Position numbers and translations under genes: made by a program. 64,000 nt of DNA, from the NCBI GenBank assembly GCA_902797025.1, contig CADBRN010000015.1:38128-102127 (forward strand), in the 5' to 3' direction. The notes under the pieces are model-generated. The model made no database searches and was not told where the DNA came from. It worked only from the letters and a program-made list of their open reading frames with translations. The DNA is from an uncultured Lachnospiraceae bacterium (lineage in GTDB: Bacteria > Bacillota > Clostridia > Lachnospirales > Lachnospiraceae). Within the stretch, counting starts at the first letter, position 1; each line of letters starts with the position of its first letter. Shown here one piece after another: positions 30,805 to 41,200 of the stretch.

Positions 30805-31293
30805 ATGAAGGCAATATTAGCCGCGGACAGAAACTGGGCGATCGGGAATAAAGGGAAGCTTCTCGTGAGTATCCCCGCGGATATGCGTTTTTTCCGGGAG
30901 ATGACATCGGGCAATATCGTGGTTATGGGACGAAAGACGCTCGAGAGTATGCCGATGGGCCGGCCGCTCAAAAACCGGACCAATCTTATTCTCACGCGAA
31001 ATGCGGAACTCGAAGTGCCGGGTGCGGAGACGGCGCATAATATAGATGAACTCGCAAAGATTCTGGAAAAATACCGTGACCGGGAGTGTTTTGTCATCGG
31101 AGGCGAGCAGATCTACCGTCTCCTTCTCCCGCAGTGCGATACGGTCTATGTTACAAAAATCAATTATGCTTATGAGGCGGATACGTACTTTCCGGATCTC
31201 GACCGGGATCCGCAGTGGGTGCTTGCGGATGAGAGTGAGGAACAGACGTACTTTGAACTGACGTATACATTCCGGACGTACCGGCGCATCTGA
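30805..31293 (+). CDS. folA: Dihydrofolate reductase
   Basis: A 163-residue enzyme that reduces dihydrofolate. LAADRNWAIGNKGKL is the substrate loop (with Asn-Trp-Ala-Ile-Gly), IPADMRFFREMT holds the acidic active-site residue, VVMGRKTLESMP binds NADPH, and FVIGGEQIYRLLLP and YVTKI complete the family. The start MKAILAADRNWAIG at 30805 is typical; a GTG at 30763 overlapping the thyA stop would add 14 residues and cannot be excluded. It forms a thyA-folA pair. Confidence 0.93.
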   Translation: MKAILAADRNWAIGNKGKLLVSIPADMRFFREMTSGNIVVMGRKTLESMPMGRPLKNRTNLILTRNAELEVPGAETAHNIDELAKILEKYRDRECFVIGGEQIYRLLLPQCDTVYVTKINYAYEADTYFPDLDRDPQWVLADESEEQTYFELTYTFRTYRRI

Positions 31294-31321
31294 CGGGACG
31301 GTCCTCGCGGGGGGAAGTTTT

Positions 31322-32380
31322 ATGCACGCAAGAAGAATGACGAAAGAGGTAGCGATCGGCGGGAAGGTGATCGGGGGCGGAAACCCGATTCTGATTCAGT
31401 CGATGACGAATACGAAGACGGAAGATGTGGATGCGACCGTGATGCAGATCATGGAACTTGAGAACGCGGGGTGCGACATCATCCGGTGCGCGGTTCCGAC
31501 GATGGAGGCCGCAAAGTCCCTTGGCATGATCAAGGAACGGATCCGCATTCCGATCGTCGCCGACATCCATTTTGATTACCGCCTTGCGATCGCGGCGATG
31601 GAAAACGGAGCGGACAAGATCCGCATCAACCCGGGAAACATCGGTTCCGAGGATCGTGTGCGCGCCGTCGTCCGTGAGGCGAAGGACCGGAATATCCCGA
31701 TCCGCGTCGGCGTAAACAGCGGGTCGCTGGAGAAAAGTCTTCTGGAAAAATACGGGGGCGTCACGGCGGAGGCTCTTGTAGAGAGTGCTCTTCATGAGGC
31801 TGCGGTGATCGAGGATATGGGATACGGCAACCTCGTGATCAGCATCAAATCATCGGACGTTCTGACGTGCGCGCGGGCTCATGAGCTGATCGCGGACCGG
31901 ACGGACCATCCGCTCCATGTGGGCATCACAGAGGCGGGGACGCTGTATTCCGGAAATATCAAATCTGCGGTCGGCCTGGGCATTATCCTCTATCAGGGAA
32001 TCGGAGATACGATCCGGGTCTCGCTGACCGGCGCGCCTCTTGAGGAGGTCCGCTCGGCGAAACGGATTCTGAAGACTCTGGGACTCAGAAAGGGAGGCGT
32101 CGAAGTCGTCTCCTGTCCGACCTGCGGCCGGACAAAGATCGATCTCGTTTCCCTCGCGAACAGCGTCGAGGAGATGGTGCAGACGCTTCCGCTGGACGGA
32201 CTGAAGATCGCGGTTATGGGATGTGTCGTGAACGGACCGGGAGAAGCGGGAGAGGCGGATCTGGGTATCGCGGGCGGCGACGGGGTCGGCCTGCTGATCC
32301 GGAAGGGAAGAATCATCCGGAAGGTTCCCGAGCCGGAGCTTCTCTCCGCCCTCCGGGAGGAACTGGATAAACTCGTATAA
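31322..32380 (+). CDS. ispG: IspG, HMBPP synthase (MEP isoprenoid pathway)
   Basis: A 352-residue iron-sulfur enzyme that converts MEcPP to HMBPP, the next-to-last step of isoprenoid synthesis. The TIM-barrel part has GGNPILIQSMTNT, VADIHFDYRLA and KIRINPGNIG. The C-terminal cluster domain has CPTCGRTKIDL and GCVVNGPGEA, giving the three cysteines and a glutamate that hold the [4Fe-4S] cluster. It is the flavodoxin/ferredoxin-dependent bacterial type without the long insert. It begins 28 bases after folA, with GGGGGAAG before the ATG. Confidence 0.96.
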   Translation: MHARRMTKEVAIGGKVIGGGNPILIQSMTNTKTEDVDATVMQIMELENAGCDIIRCAVPTMEAAKSLGMIKERIRIPIVADIHFDYRLAIAAMENGADKIRINPGNIGSEDRVRAVVREAKDRNIPIRVGVNSGSLEKSLLEKYGGVTAEALVESALHEAAVIEDMGYGNLVISIKSSDVLTCARAHELIADRTDHPLHVGITEAGTLYSGNIKSAVGLGIILYQGIGDTIRVSLTGAPLEEVRSAKRILKTLGLRKGGVEVVSCPTCGRTKIDLVSLANSVEEMVQTLPLDGLKIAVMGCVVNGPGEAGEADLGIAGGDGVGLLIRKGRIIRKVPEPELLSALREELDKLV

Positions 32381-32412
32381 ATCATGTGCGGATTGCGGAG
32401 ATGGTGGTATCT

Positions 32413-35400
32413 ATGGAAATGACGGCAAGATCTTTTGCGGATGTATTCCCGGCTTTTGTCCCGGGAAAACGCCTTGAGGGGATTCTATCGGGCGTGTGTG
32501 TGGACCGCGTCACCCTCAATCGCAGAAAGGATCATCTCCGCATTTATATATCCGGAGAATCCTGTATCGGGAAGCAGTATATTTATGAGCTGGAAGAGGC
32601 GATCCGGGAGCAGCTCTTTGCGGAAGTTCCGATCGAGGTGACGGTGATCGAGCATTTCCATCTCTCGAGTCTGTATACGCCGGAGTCGTTGATGGAGCTG
32701 TACCGGGACAGTATCGAGCTGGAACTGTCCCACCACAGTCACATACTGGCGTACCTTTTTCATACTGCGGAGCTCTCGTACCCGTCGGACCGGGAAATGG
32801 TGATTTCCATCGAGGATTCGGCGGTGGCCCGCAGCGGGGAGGAGGATCTCTACCGGGCGGTCGAGCAGATCATCAATGAAAGGTGCGGCATGCGCGTCGG
32901 GATCGAGATCTGCTATCACGAGGCGCATCGGTCGGAACGTCGGAAAAAGAGCGATCATCTGATGCGCGCGGCTGCAAATCATGTCGTCGCGCGCACTCCC
33001 CTCGGCAGGAGACCGGCACGGGAGGGAGATGTCCCGACATCCGATCCGGGATCTGTGCCGTCATCCGGTCCGGATCATAAGGTTTCCGGTGAAAAGAGGA
33101 TAGCCGGATCAGGGGAAAAAGCAAATCCGGACGGCCAGAAGCGGGGGAGAAGCTTTGTCCAGACGGATCCGAAGGATCCGGACCAGCTGTTCGGCAGGAA
33201 TATCGAGGGCGACAGCATCCCCATCGCGGATCTCGATGAATTTTCCGGAACGGTCATCATCCGCGGACAGATCATCGCACAGGAGAGCCGTCCGCTTCGG
33301 AATGACCGCGGACTTGTGATCCTCACGGTCACGGATGATACGGATACGATCCGCGTCAAATGCTTCGTCGCGCAGGATGAGATTCCTCAGATGGAAGCAA
33401 GACTGAAAAAGGGTACATTTATCCGCGTTCAGGGCAAGGCGGTTGTTGATTCCTTTGAGCATGAACTCGCGATCCTTTCGGTTACAGGGATCCGGAGATC
33501 CGCGGATTTCCGTCTGAAACGCTTCGACAATTATCCGGAGAAGCGGGTCGAGCTGCACTGCCACACGAAGATGAGCGATATGGACGGGATCACGGATGCC
33601 GGTGTTCTTGTAAAACGGGCGTACGCATGGGGACATCCCGCGATCGCGATCACCGATCACGGCGTCGTCCAGGCATTTCCGGACGCGAATCATGCGATGG
33701 AGGACATAGACGGCGCGTACCGGAAGCAGTATGAGAAGAATCATCCCGATGCCTCAAAGGAGGAGCTGAAAAATGTCTCCGCACCCTTCAAGGTGATCTA
33801 CGGGATGGAAGCGTATCTCGTCGATGATCTGAAGGGAATCGCAGAGAACAGCAAAGGTCAGAAACTTTCCGACACCTATGTCGTATTTGATCTCGAGACG
33901 ACAGGACTCTCAAACCTGACGTGCAAAATCATCGAAATCGGAGCGGTGAAGGTGGAGGGCGGAAAGATCACGGACCGGTTTTCGACTTTTGTGAATCCGA
34001 AGACGCCGATTCCGATGCGGATCGAGCAGCTCACAAGCATCACGGATCACGATGTCGAGGACGCTCCGGATATCGAGACGATTCTCCCGGAGTTTCTGGA
34101 GTTTTGCGGCGATGCCGTGATGGTCGCGCATAACGCGGAGTTTGATATCGGTTTCATCCGGCGTGAGTGCGGACGTCAGCACATAGAAAAGGACTTCACT
34201 GTCGTCGATACGGTGGCGATGGCGCGGGTTCTGCTGCCGGGACTTGCGTCGTTTAAACTGGACCGGGTCGCGAAGGCGGCCGGGGTTCCGCTCGGGCGTC
34301 ATCACAGGGCGGTAGATGACGCGGCCTGCACGGCGGATATATTCGTCAGGTTTGTGGAGATGCTTGCGGAGCGGGACGTGTTTGATCTCGACGCGCTGAA
34401 TGAATTCGGCTCGATGGATGAGGAGGCGAAGCGGAAACTTCCGAGCCATCACGCGATTATTCTTGCGACGGGAGAGACCGGGCGGGTCAATCTTTACCGT
34501 CTCGTGTCGGAGTCGCACCTTCATTATGTTCATAAGATGAGGGCGCGTCTTCCGAAGAGTGTCGTGATGAAACACAGGGAAGGTCTGCTTTTGGGAAGCG
34601 CCTGCGTGCAGGGAGAACTTTTTGACGCGCTGCTGCGGGGGGCGGATGACCGGGAGATCGCCAGAATCGTCGATTTTTACGATTATCTGGAGATTCAGCC
34701 GATCGGAAATAACGCATTCCTGATCGACGACGAAAAGCAGGATTCGGTGAAGAATGAAGAGGATCTGCGCGATCTGAACCGCCGCATCGTCCGGCTTGGC
34801 GAACAGTTTCACAAAAAGGTCGTCGCGACGTGTGACGTGCACTTCATCGATCCGGAGGATGAGATCTACCGGCGGATCATCATGTCCGGGAAAAAATTCC
34901 GGGGCGCGGATGATCAGGCGCCGCTCTATCTGCACACGACGGAGGAGATGCTGAAGGAGTTTTCTTATCTCGGGAGCGAAAAGGCCCATGAGGTCGTCAT
35001 CGACAATCCCCGGGCGATCGCGGATCAAATCGATAAAATCTCGCCGATCCGCGCGGGAAAGTTCCCGCCGGTCATTCAGGATTCGGACAAGACGCTCCGC
35101 GAGATCTGCTACCGCAGGGCGCATGAAATATACGGCGGGGATCTCCCGGAAATTGTGCAGGCAAGACTCGAGCGCGAGCTGACCTCGATCATTTCAAACG
35201 GGTATGCGGTCATGTATATCATCGCCCAGAAGCTCGTGTGGAAATCGAATGAGGACGGATACCTTGTCGGATCAAGAGGATCGGTCGGCTCATCCTTTGT
35301 CGCGACGATGGCCGGCATCACGGAGGTAAATCCGCTTCCTCCCCATTATCTGTGTGATGAATGCAAGTACGTCGATTTTGATTCCGAACAGGTACAGAAG

Positions 35401-36984
35401 TACAAGGCCATGGGAAAGGCCGGATGCGATATGCCCGACGCGTACTGTCCGAACTGCGGGAAGAAGCTGACGAAAATGGGATTTAATATCCCCTTCGAGA
35501 CGTTCCTGGGGTTCAAGGGAAACAAGGAGCCGGATATCGATCTGAACTTTTCGGGCGAGTATCAGAGTAAGGCTCACAAGTATACGGAGGTGATTTTCGG
35601 CGCAGGTCAGACGTTCCGCGCGGGAACGATCGGCACGCTCGCCGACAAGACGGCCTTCGGCTACGTAAAGAATTACTATGAGGAGCGGGGCGTCCACAAG
35701 CGGACCTGTGAGATCGACCGGATCGTTCAGGGGTGTGTCGGCATCCGCAGGACGACGGGACAGCATCCCGGGGGCATCATCGTCCTGCCCTTCGGCGAGG
35801 ACATCAACTCCTTCACGCCGGTGCAGCATCCGGCGGATGACATGAACACCGACATTGTGACGACGCACTTTGATTATCACTCGATTGATTCCAACCTGCT
35901 GAAGCTGGACATTCTCGGACACGATGATCCGACGATGATCCGGATGCTGGAGGATCTGACCGGTACGGACGCCACGGCGGTTCCGCTCGATGAGCCGAAG
36001 GTCATGAGCCTGTTCAAGAGCACGGAAGCGCTGGGAATCACGCCGGAGGATATCGGCGGCACGAAGCTGGGATGTCTGGGCGTTCCGGAGTTTGGAACGG
36101 ATTTTGTTATTCAGATGCTGCTCGATACGAAACCGGAATGCTTTTCGGACCTGATCCGGATCTCGGGTCTGTCCCACGGAACCGACGTCTGGCTCGGCAA
36201 CGCGCAGACACTGATCGAGGAGGGAAAAGCCACGATTTCCACGGCGATCTGTACGCGGGACGATATCATGACCTATCTGATCGAAAAGGGGCTGGAGAGT
36301 GAGGAGTCCTTCACGATCATGGAGCGTGTCCGGAAAGGAAAAGTGGCGGGAGGCAAGGTGAAGGAATGGCCGCAGTGGACGAAAGACATGAGGGATCACG
36401 GTGTGCCGGACTGGTATATCGAATCCTGTGAAAAGATTAAATATATGTTCCCGAAGGCGCACGCGGTGGCGTATGTTATGATGGCCTACCGCATCGCGTG
36501 GTACAAGATTTATTATCCGCTCGCCTACTATGCTGCGTATTTCTCGATCCGCGCGTCGGCGTTTTCGTATGAGAAGATGTGCATGGGAAGAGAACGCCTG
36601 GAAGAGTATATGGCGGATTATCTCGCCCACAAGGACAGTGCGACGAACCAGGAGCAGGATATGTACAAGGATATGCGGATCGTGCAGGAAATGTACGCCA
36701 GGGGTTACGCATTCACGCCGATCGACCTTTACGCTGCGAAAGCGCACCGCTTCCAGATCGTCGACGGGAAACTGATGCCCTCCCTTGATTCGATCGAGGG
36801 TCTGGGAGAAAAAGCGGCGGACAGCATCGTCCTCGCAGCGCGGGGCGGCGCTTTCCTGTCCAAGGATGATTTCCGGAAACGCGCGAAGGTCGGGAAAACC
36901 GTGTCCGACACACTCGACCGTCTCGGGATTCTGAAGGATCTGCCGGAGACGAATCAGATCTCGCTGTTCGATTTCGGAAATTGA
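32413..36984 (+). CDS. polC: DNA polymerase III alpha subunit, PolC type
   Basis: The Gram-positive replicative polymerase, 1523 residues from this start. Order of domains: N-terminal domains to about 240 ending in a Pro/Ser/Lys-rich linker; an OB fold (about 275-355); a PHP domain (LHCHTKMSDMDG near 380) split by a DEDD exonuclease (VVFDLETTGLSN near 493, with VAHNAEFDIGF); then the polymerase palm and fingers, zinc motif (CDECKYVDF, CPNCGKKL) and HhH end. Start: GGTGG lies 5 bases before ATG 32413; GTG 32386 and ATG 32401 are alternatives. A slightly long linker explains the size. Confidence 0.95.
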   Translation: MEMTARSFADVFPAFVPGKRLEGILSGVCVDRVTLNRRKDHLRIYISGESCIGKQYIYELEEAIREQLFAEVPIEVTVIEHFHLSSLYTPESLMELYRDSIELELSHHSHILAYLFHTAELSYPSDREMVISIEDSAVARSGEEDLYRAVEQIINERCGMRVGIEICYHEAHRSERRKKSDHLMRAAANHVVARTPLGRRPAREGDVPTSDPGSVPSSGPDHKVSGEKRIAGSGEKANPDGQKRGRSFVQTDPKDPDQLFGRNIEGDSIPIADLDEFSGTVIIRGQIIAQESRPLRNDRGLVILTVTDDTDTIRVKCFVAQDEIPQMEARLKKGTFIRVQGKAVVDSFEHELAILSVTGIRRSADFRLKRFDNYPEKRVELHCHTKMSDMDGITDAGVLVKRAYAWGHPAIAITDHGVVQAFPDANHAMEDIDGAYRKQYEKNHPDASKEELKNVSAPFKVIYGMEAYLVDDLKGIAENSKGQKLSDTYVVFDLETTGLSNLTCKIIEIGAVKVEGGKITDRFSTFVNPKTPIPMRIEQLTSITDHDVEDAPDIETILPEFLEFCGDAVMVAHNAEFDIGFIRRECGRQHIEKDFTVVDTVAMARVLLPGLASFKLDRVAKAAGVPLGRHHRAVDDAACTADIFVRFVEMLAERDVFDLDALNEFGSMDEEAKRKLPSHHAIILATGETGRVNLYRLVSESHLHYVHKMRARLPKSVVMKHREGLLLGSACVQGELFDALLRGADDREIARIVDFYDYLEIQPIGNNAFLIDDEKQDSVKNEEDLRDLNRRIVRLGEQFHKKVVATCDVHFIDPEDEIYRRIIMSGKKFRGADDQAPLYLHTTEEMLKEFSYLGSEKAHEVVIDNPRAIADQIDKISPIRAGKFPPVIQDSDKTLREICYRRAHEIYGGDLPEIVQARLERELTSIISNGYAVMYIIAQKLVWKSNEDGYLVGSRGSVGSSFVATMAGITEVNPLPPHYLCDECKYVDFDSEQVQKYKAMGKAGCDMPDAYCPNCGKKLTKMGFNIPFETFLGFKGNKEPDIDLNFSGEYQSKAHKYTEVIFGAGQTFRAGTIGTLADKTAFGYVKNYYEERGVHKRTCEIDRIVQGCVGIRRTTGQHPGGIIVLPFGEDINSFTPVQHPADDMNTDIVTTHFDYHSIDSNLLKLDILGHDDPTMIRMLEDLTGTDATAVPLDEPKVMSLFKSTEALGITPEDIGGTKLGCLGVPEFGTDFVIQMLLDTKPECFSDLIRISGLSHGTDVWLGNAQTLIEEGKATISTAICTRDDIMTYLIEKGLESEESFTIMERVRKGKVAGGKVKEWPQWTKDMRDHGVPDWYIESCEKIKYMFPKAHAVAYVMMAYRIAWYKIYYPLAYYAAYFSIRASAFSYEKMCMGRERLEEYMADYLAHKDSATNQEQDMYKDMRIVQEMYARGYAFTPIDLYAAKAHRFQIVDGKLMPSLDSIEGLGEKAADSIVLAARGGAFLSKDDFRKRAKVGKTVSDTLDRLGILKDLPETNQISLFDFGN

Positions 36985-36996
36985 CAGGAAAAGCGG

Positions 36997-37015
36997 CCCC
37001 GCGGTTTCTGCGGGG
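36997..37015. terminator. Short GC hairpin between convergent polC and aminotransferase genes
   Basis: CCCCGC (36997-37002) pairs with GCGGGG (37010-37015) around a 7-base loop. No T tract follows. It lies in the 32-base gap between the two stops. Weak evidence for termination. Confidence 0.35.
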
Positions 37016-37016
37016 A

Positions 37017-38126
37017 TCATCCGATCTGCGGAGGAAGGATCTCTGTGATCGTACGGATGAGTTTATCGTTGTCTTCCGGCTTCATGAAGCAGAACCGGAA
37101 AAACCGGTTCGTCAGGAACGGGAAGGTCGAGCAGTTTCTGATCATCAGTCCCTTCCGGATGCAGTGATCGAACAGCAGATCGGCGTTGACGTCTTCCTTG
37201 AGAATCTTTACGAGCATGAAATTTGCCTTCGGCTCATATACGGCGACGGTATCCCAGGAGGAGAGTTCCCCGTAGAGGCGGCTGCGCTCCGAGGCGATCA
37301 GATCGTGTGTTTTTCTGATGTACTCCCGGTCCCGGAACATCAGCCTTCCGGCGATTTCCGCGAGGGAACTGATGGTCCAGGGATCCTGACGTTCGCTGAT
37401 ATGGCGCCGCAGGTCGCGGCTTCCGGTGACGGCATAGCCGAGACGGAGTCCCGGCGCCGCGAAAAATTTTGAAGTTCCGCGGAGAACAGCGAGATTTGTG
37501 TAGTAGCCGGCCAGCGGAACGGAAGAGATCCGGTCCGCCGCGTCGGTGAACTCGACGTACGTCTCGTCGATCATCACGAAGATGCCGTGCTGAAGGCCGG
37601 CGTCCAGGATGCGGCGCATATCATCCTCGTTTACCGCGGTTGAGGTCGGATTGTTCGGGTTGCACAGGACGATCATATCAGGATCATCGGTCAGATGAGC
37701 GCAGAAATCTTCCACATCCATCCGGAAATTTTCGGATTCCTTCAGCGGATAGTACAGGGTGTGTCCACCGTTCATCGTGATCTCACGCTCGTATTCGGAG
37801 TAGGAAGGTCCGAGAATCAGCGCTTTTTTCGGATGGATCGCGGAGATTACAAGAGAGATGAGTTCCGTCGATCCGTTTCCGACGATAATCTGCTCGGGCG
37901 ATGCGCCGCAGTAGGATGCGATGCAGGATCGAAGTTCCCGGTACTCGCGATCCGGATACGTCTGGATCACATCCAGATGACGGGCAAGCGAGTTTTTCAG
38001 CGTTTCCGATATTCCGAGCGGGTTGATGTTCGCCGAAAAACTTGTGATGTCTTCTTTTTTTATATGGTAGATTTCTTCGATCTTTTCAAGATCACTGCCG
38101 TGAAAATGGTCTTTATGATTGAGCAT
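37017..38126 (-). CDS. PLP-dependent aminotransferase, CobD/HisC-like
   Basis: A 369-residue class I/II aminotransferase-fold enzyme. FSANINPLG near the N-terminus, VGNGSTELI, CNPNNPT (155-161), DETY (187-190) and RGTSKFFAAPGLRLGY, with the PLP lysine at Lys220, are the marks of the histidinol-phosphate aminotransferase / L-threonine-O-3-phosphate decarboxylase group. The opening HGSDLEKIEEIY and SANINPLG resemble CobD (cobalamin aminopropanol branch), but no cobalamin gene lies nearby, so HisC is also open. Start 38126 has GGGAGGAAG before it; 23 upstream in-frame residues are rejected. Confidence 0.82.
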   Translation of the reverse strand: MLNHKDHFHGSDLEKIEEIYHIKKEDITSFSANINPLGISETLKNSLARHLDVIQTYPDREYRELRSCIASYCGASPEQIIVGNGSTELISLVISAIHPKKALILGPSYSEYEREITMNGGHTLYYPLKESENFRMDVEDFCAHLTDDPDMIVLCNPNNPTSTAVNEDDMRRILDAGLQHGIFVMIDETYVEFTDAADRISSVPLAGYYTNLAVLRGTSKFFAAPGLRLGYAVTGSRDLRRHISERQDPWTISSLAEIAGRLMFRDREYIRKTHDLIASERSRLYGELSSWDTVAVYEPKANFMLVKILKEDVNADLLFDHCIRKGLMIRNCSTFPFLTNRFFRFCFMKPEDNDKLIRTITEILPPQIG

Positions 38127-38166
38127 GGCTTCCTCCCTCTTTAATTGCGAACCCCCTGATGCTGAT

Positions 38167-38195
38167 GTATAATAAATCTGAATGTAATATTGCAA
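38167..38195 (-). promoter_or_regulatory. Promoter of the CobD/HisC-like gene
   Basis: On the minus strand TTGCAA (38190-38195), 17 bases, TTATAC (plus 38167-38172), 40 bases from the start codon. Confidence 0.65.
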
Positions 38196-38207
38196 AATTT
38201 TGGCGCA

Positions 38208-38230
38208 ATTTATCGGTTATTATGATAAAT
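38208..38230. promoter_or_regulatory. Inverted repeat upstream of the solenoid-protein cassette
   Basis: ATTTATC (38208-38214) and GATAAAT (38224-38230) are perfect 7-base arms around 9 bases. It lies between the divergent genes. A TATGAT (38221-38226) within it could be the -10 of the rightward cassette, with TTTGGC 16 bases upstream; this is only suggestive. Confidence 0.35.
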
Positions 38231-38267
38231 CGTGACAGATATTCAGTCAAGACAAGGCGGTATGTGA

Positions 38268-41200
38268 ATGGAAAGCACAATGCAGAATGAGTACAGTCCG
38301 ATTCCGGGCGTGATCTGTACGGAAAAATCGATCGAGATGAAACTCCAGCCCGGTGAGCAGCGCCAGGGATCGATCGAAATCCGGATGGAAGACGGGAAAA
38401 AAATCCAGGGCGTCGTGACGTCAGATAACCGGCGGATTATGCTTGCTGCGAATTCTTTTCGGGGTGAGAACTGCAGGCTGGTCTACGGGATTGACACGAA
38501 GGGACTTCCTTTCGGATCGAAGATCGAGGGCAATCTGGTTTTGATCAGCAGCGCCGGTGAGATGAAAATTCCGGTCCGGGTGAGCATCGCTTTGAATACG
38601 GAGAAAAATGTGCCGGAGGTGGAAAATCTGGATGTGTTCGCTGCGCACTGCCAGAAAAGTCTGCGGAACGGATTCCGGATCTTCACCGATCCTTCCTTTG
38701 AAGAACTGCTCAGGGGAAATGACGCGCGCTTCCGGACATTGTACCGCGGGATGACCACGGGGCCTGTGACGTATCAGCGCATGGAAGAGTTTCTTGTCGC
38801 GACTGGCCGCAAGGAGATGCTCACGTTTACCGCGGATCAGACGGAAAAAGCGTTTTTTGGCGTCAGTAAACAGGTGCAGGACACGATCTACCTGTATAAG
38901 AACACATGGGGATATGAGCAGCTTGACGTGAGAGCAGAGGGCAGCTTCCTCCTCCTTTCAAAGAAGCGGATTCTCACCGAGGATTTTGTCGGCCGTGTTT
39001 TTGCACTTGATTTCCGAATTGATCCTACCCTTCTCGGATCGGGCATCCGGCGTGGTGTGATCCGCATCAGCGGCGCCCACACAATGATTGAGATCGCAGT
39101 GACGGCTTCCGCAAAGACCGAAGCATCACTCGTTCCGGATCTCTTTGAGGAGCAGCAGAGGGTCCGGCTGTACCGTTGTTTTCTGGACCGTATGGAAGGG
39201 CGGATCGATGAGACGGCATGGCAGGATCTTTCCGGTACGTATCTTCGCGAGTTGCGCCTCTCGGACACAAGGTCGGCGGAGTATTTGCTGTTTGAGGCCT
39301 TTCTCGCCTGGAAAAACAACGATGTGGCCCATGCGATGGAATTTCTGTGGCCGATCAAGGACGGAACGGTCACGGTGAAGCGGGATGAGGAACGCTGCAT
39401 GTACCTCTATCTGGCAAAGGCGACGACGCTGCTCCCGGATGAACAGCGGGAGATTCTTCCGGAAATCGCTGCAGCGCGGGAAAAACATCCGGACAGCTGC
39501 CTTCTGCTGGAGCTTTATCTTCAGGAGACAAAAAGCGATCCGTCGGCAGAACACCGTTTCGAGCTTTTGGATGAATGCTTTCGCGCCGGATGCTGCAGTC
39601 CGTTCCTGTACCATGACGCTCTGAGCCTGATGAAGAAAAACAGCGCGATTTTCCGAAAGTTGTCCGCATTTGAACTCTGCGTGCTCCGATATGCAAAGCG
39701 GCGGGACATGATGACGGAAGAGCTCGCAGCGCGTCTGGCCTTCCTTTCCCATAATCTGAAAGGGTTCTCAAGAAGCGCGTATCTGCTTCTGTCGGAGTGT
39801 TACGATCAGTACAAGACAGAGGATCTCCTCGACGCGGTCTGCCGTCTGATCGTCAGGGGGCAGCCGATCCGGCGAGAGTACAACCGGTGGTATCGCCTCG
39901 CGATCGGGCATAATCTCCGCATCACGCAGGTCTATGAATATTTCATGGAGACGGCCGGAGATGATGCCACGCAGATCTTTCCTATGCAGGTGCTCATGTA
40001 TTTTTCGGCGAACGACACGCTCGGTGCGGGGCGGAAAGCACTCCTGTACGCGAGTATCCTTCTGCACCGGGACGACGCTCCGGATATCTGTGAACTCTAC
40101 CGGATGAAGATGCGTTCGTTTGCGGTCGAAATGCTGGAAGCCGGGAAGAACAGTGAAAATCTCGCGGTTCTTTACCGTACTTTCTTTCTGCATCCGCAGG
40201 ACGGCCGGAGTGCCGCGCTGCTCGCACGTGTGTTGTTTCAGTGCAGACTGAAGGTGCAGGCACCCGGATTCCGGCGGGTAATTGTGTGCAGCGGCGGGAT
40301 TGAGAAGGAGGAGAGCTATGCCATCCTGGATGGTACGGCTTATATCAATTTTTATTCAGAGGAATCCTGTGTGATCTTCGAGGATATGCGGAGAAGACGG
40401 ATCTGTACGGCTGTTGATTATGAGGTCACGCCGCTGCTCGACGCGCGGGAATCGATCCGCTTTTGTACGGAGCAGAATGTAAAAAATGCGGGACTTCTTC
40501 TCGCTGCCTGCGGAGAGCATTCCCATCAGATGAAGATCGATTCTTCCAATGTCGGGATGTACCGTCTTGCGGAATCGGTCGGGGAGTTTACGGAATCGTA
40601 CCGGAGGATGATACGCAGGAATCTTTTGGAATACTATCTGTCGAGACCGGATGATTTTTCGCGGGTCGAGTTTGTACAGTCGATGAGTCCGGATGTCTAC
40701 GCGGAGGCCGACAAGGCGGGAACCGTTGCGCTTCTGGTGGAAGAGGGGCGCTATGAGGAAGCCTTTCGGATCCTGTCTGAGTACGGGTATGAGAACATCG
40801 CGGCGGGCCTGCTGCTGCAGCTGGCAAGTCGCATGATCCTCAGGCGGGACGCTGCCTACGACGAGGAACTGCTTTATATGACTGCGTACGTCTGTCACGA
40901 GGGCAAATACAATGACGATATGCTCTGTTATCTTCGGAATTATTACGACGGACCGGTGAAGGAGCTCTGTGAACTCTGGGAAAAATTGAAAGGATTTCAG
41001 CTTGATACATTCCGGCTTGAGGAGAAGATCATGAAGCAGGCTGTGTTCGCTCATGCGTTTCCGGAAAATCCGGATGGCATTCTCTGCGATTATCTCAAGG
41101 AGCAGGGAAACAGGGCGGTAGCCGGCGCGTTTCTTGCGTTCCTTGCAAAGGCGAAATTGATGGAGGAATACGAGCTGCCGGAGAATCTGCTGCTGGTTAT

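Noticed and set aside
29708-30907. Minus-strand extension that makes mscL part of a 543-codon frame
   Set aside because: The extra part lies opposite thyA and crosses both promoters. The true MscL N-terminus begins at the TTG at 29707 with a GGAGGAG ribosome site.
35290-37020. A 576-codon minus-strand frame opposite polC
   Set aside because: polC motifs are unbroken on the plus strand; the antisense frame has no domain signature and no start context.
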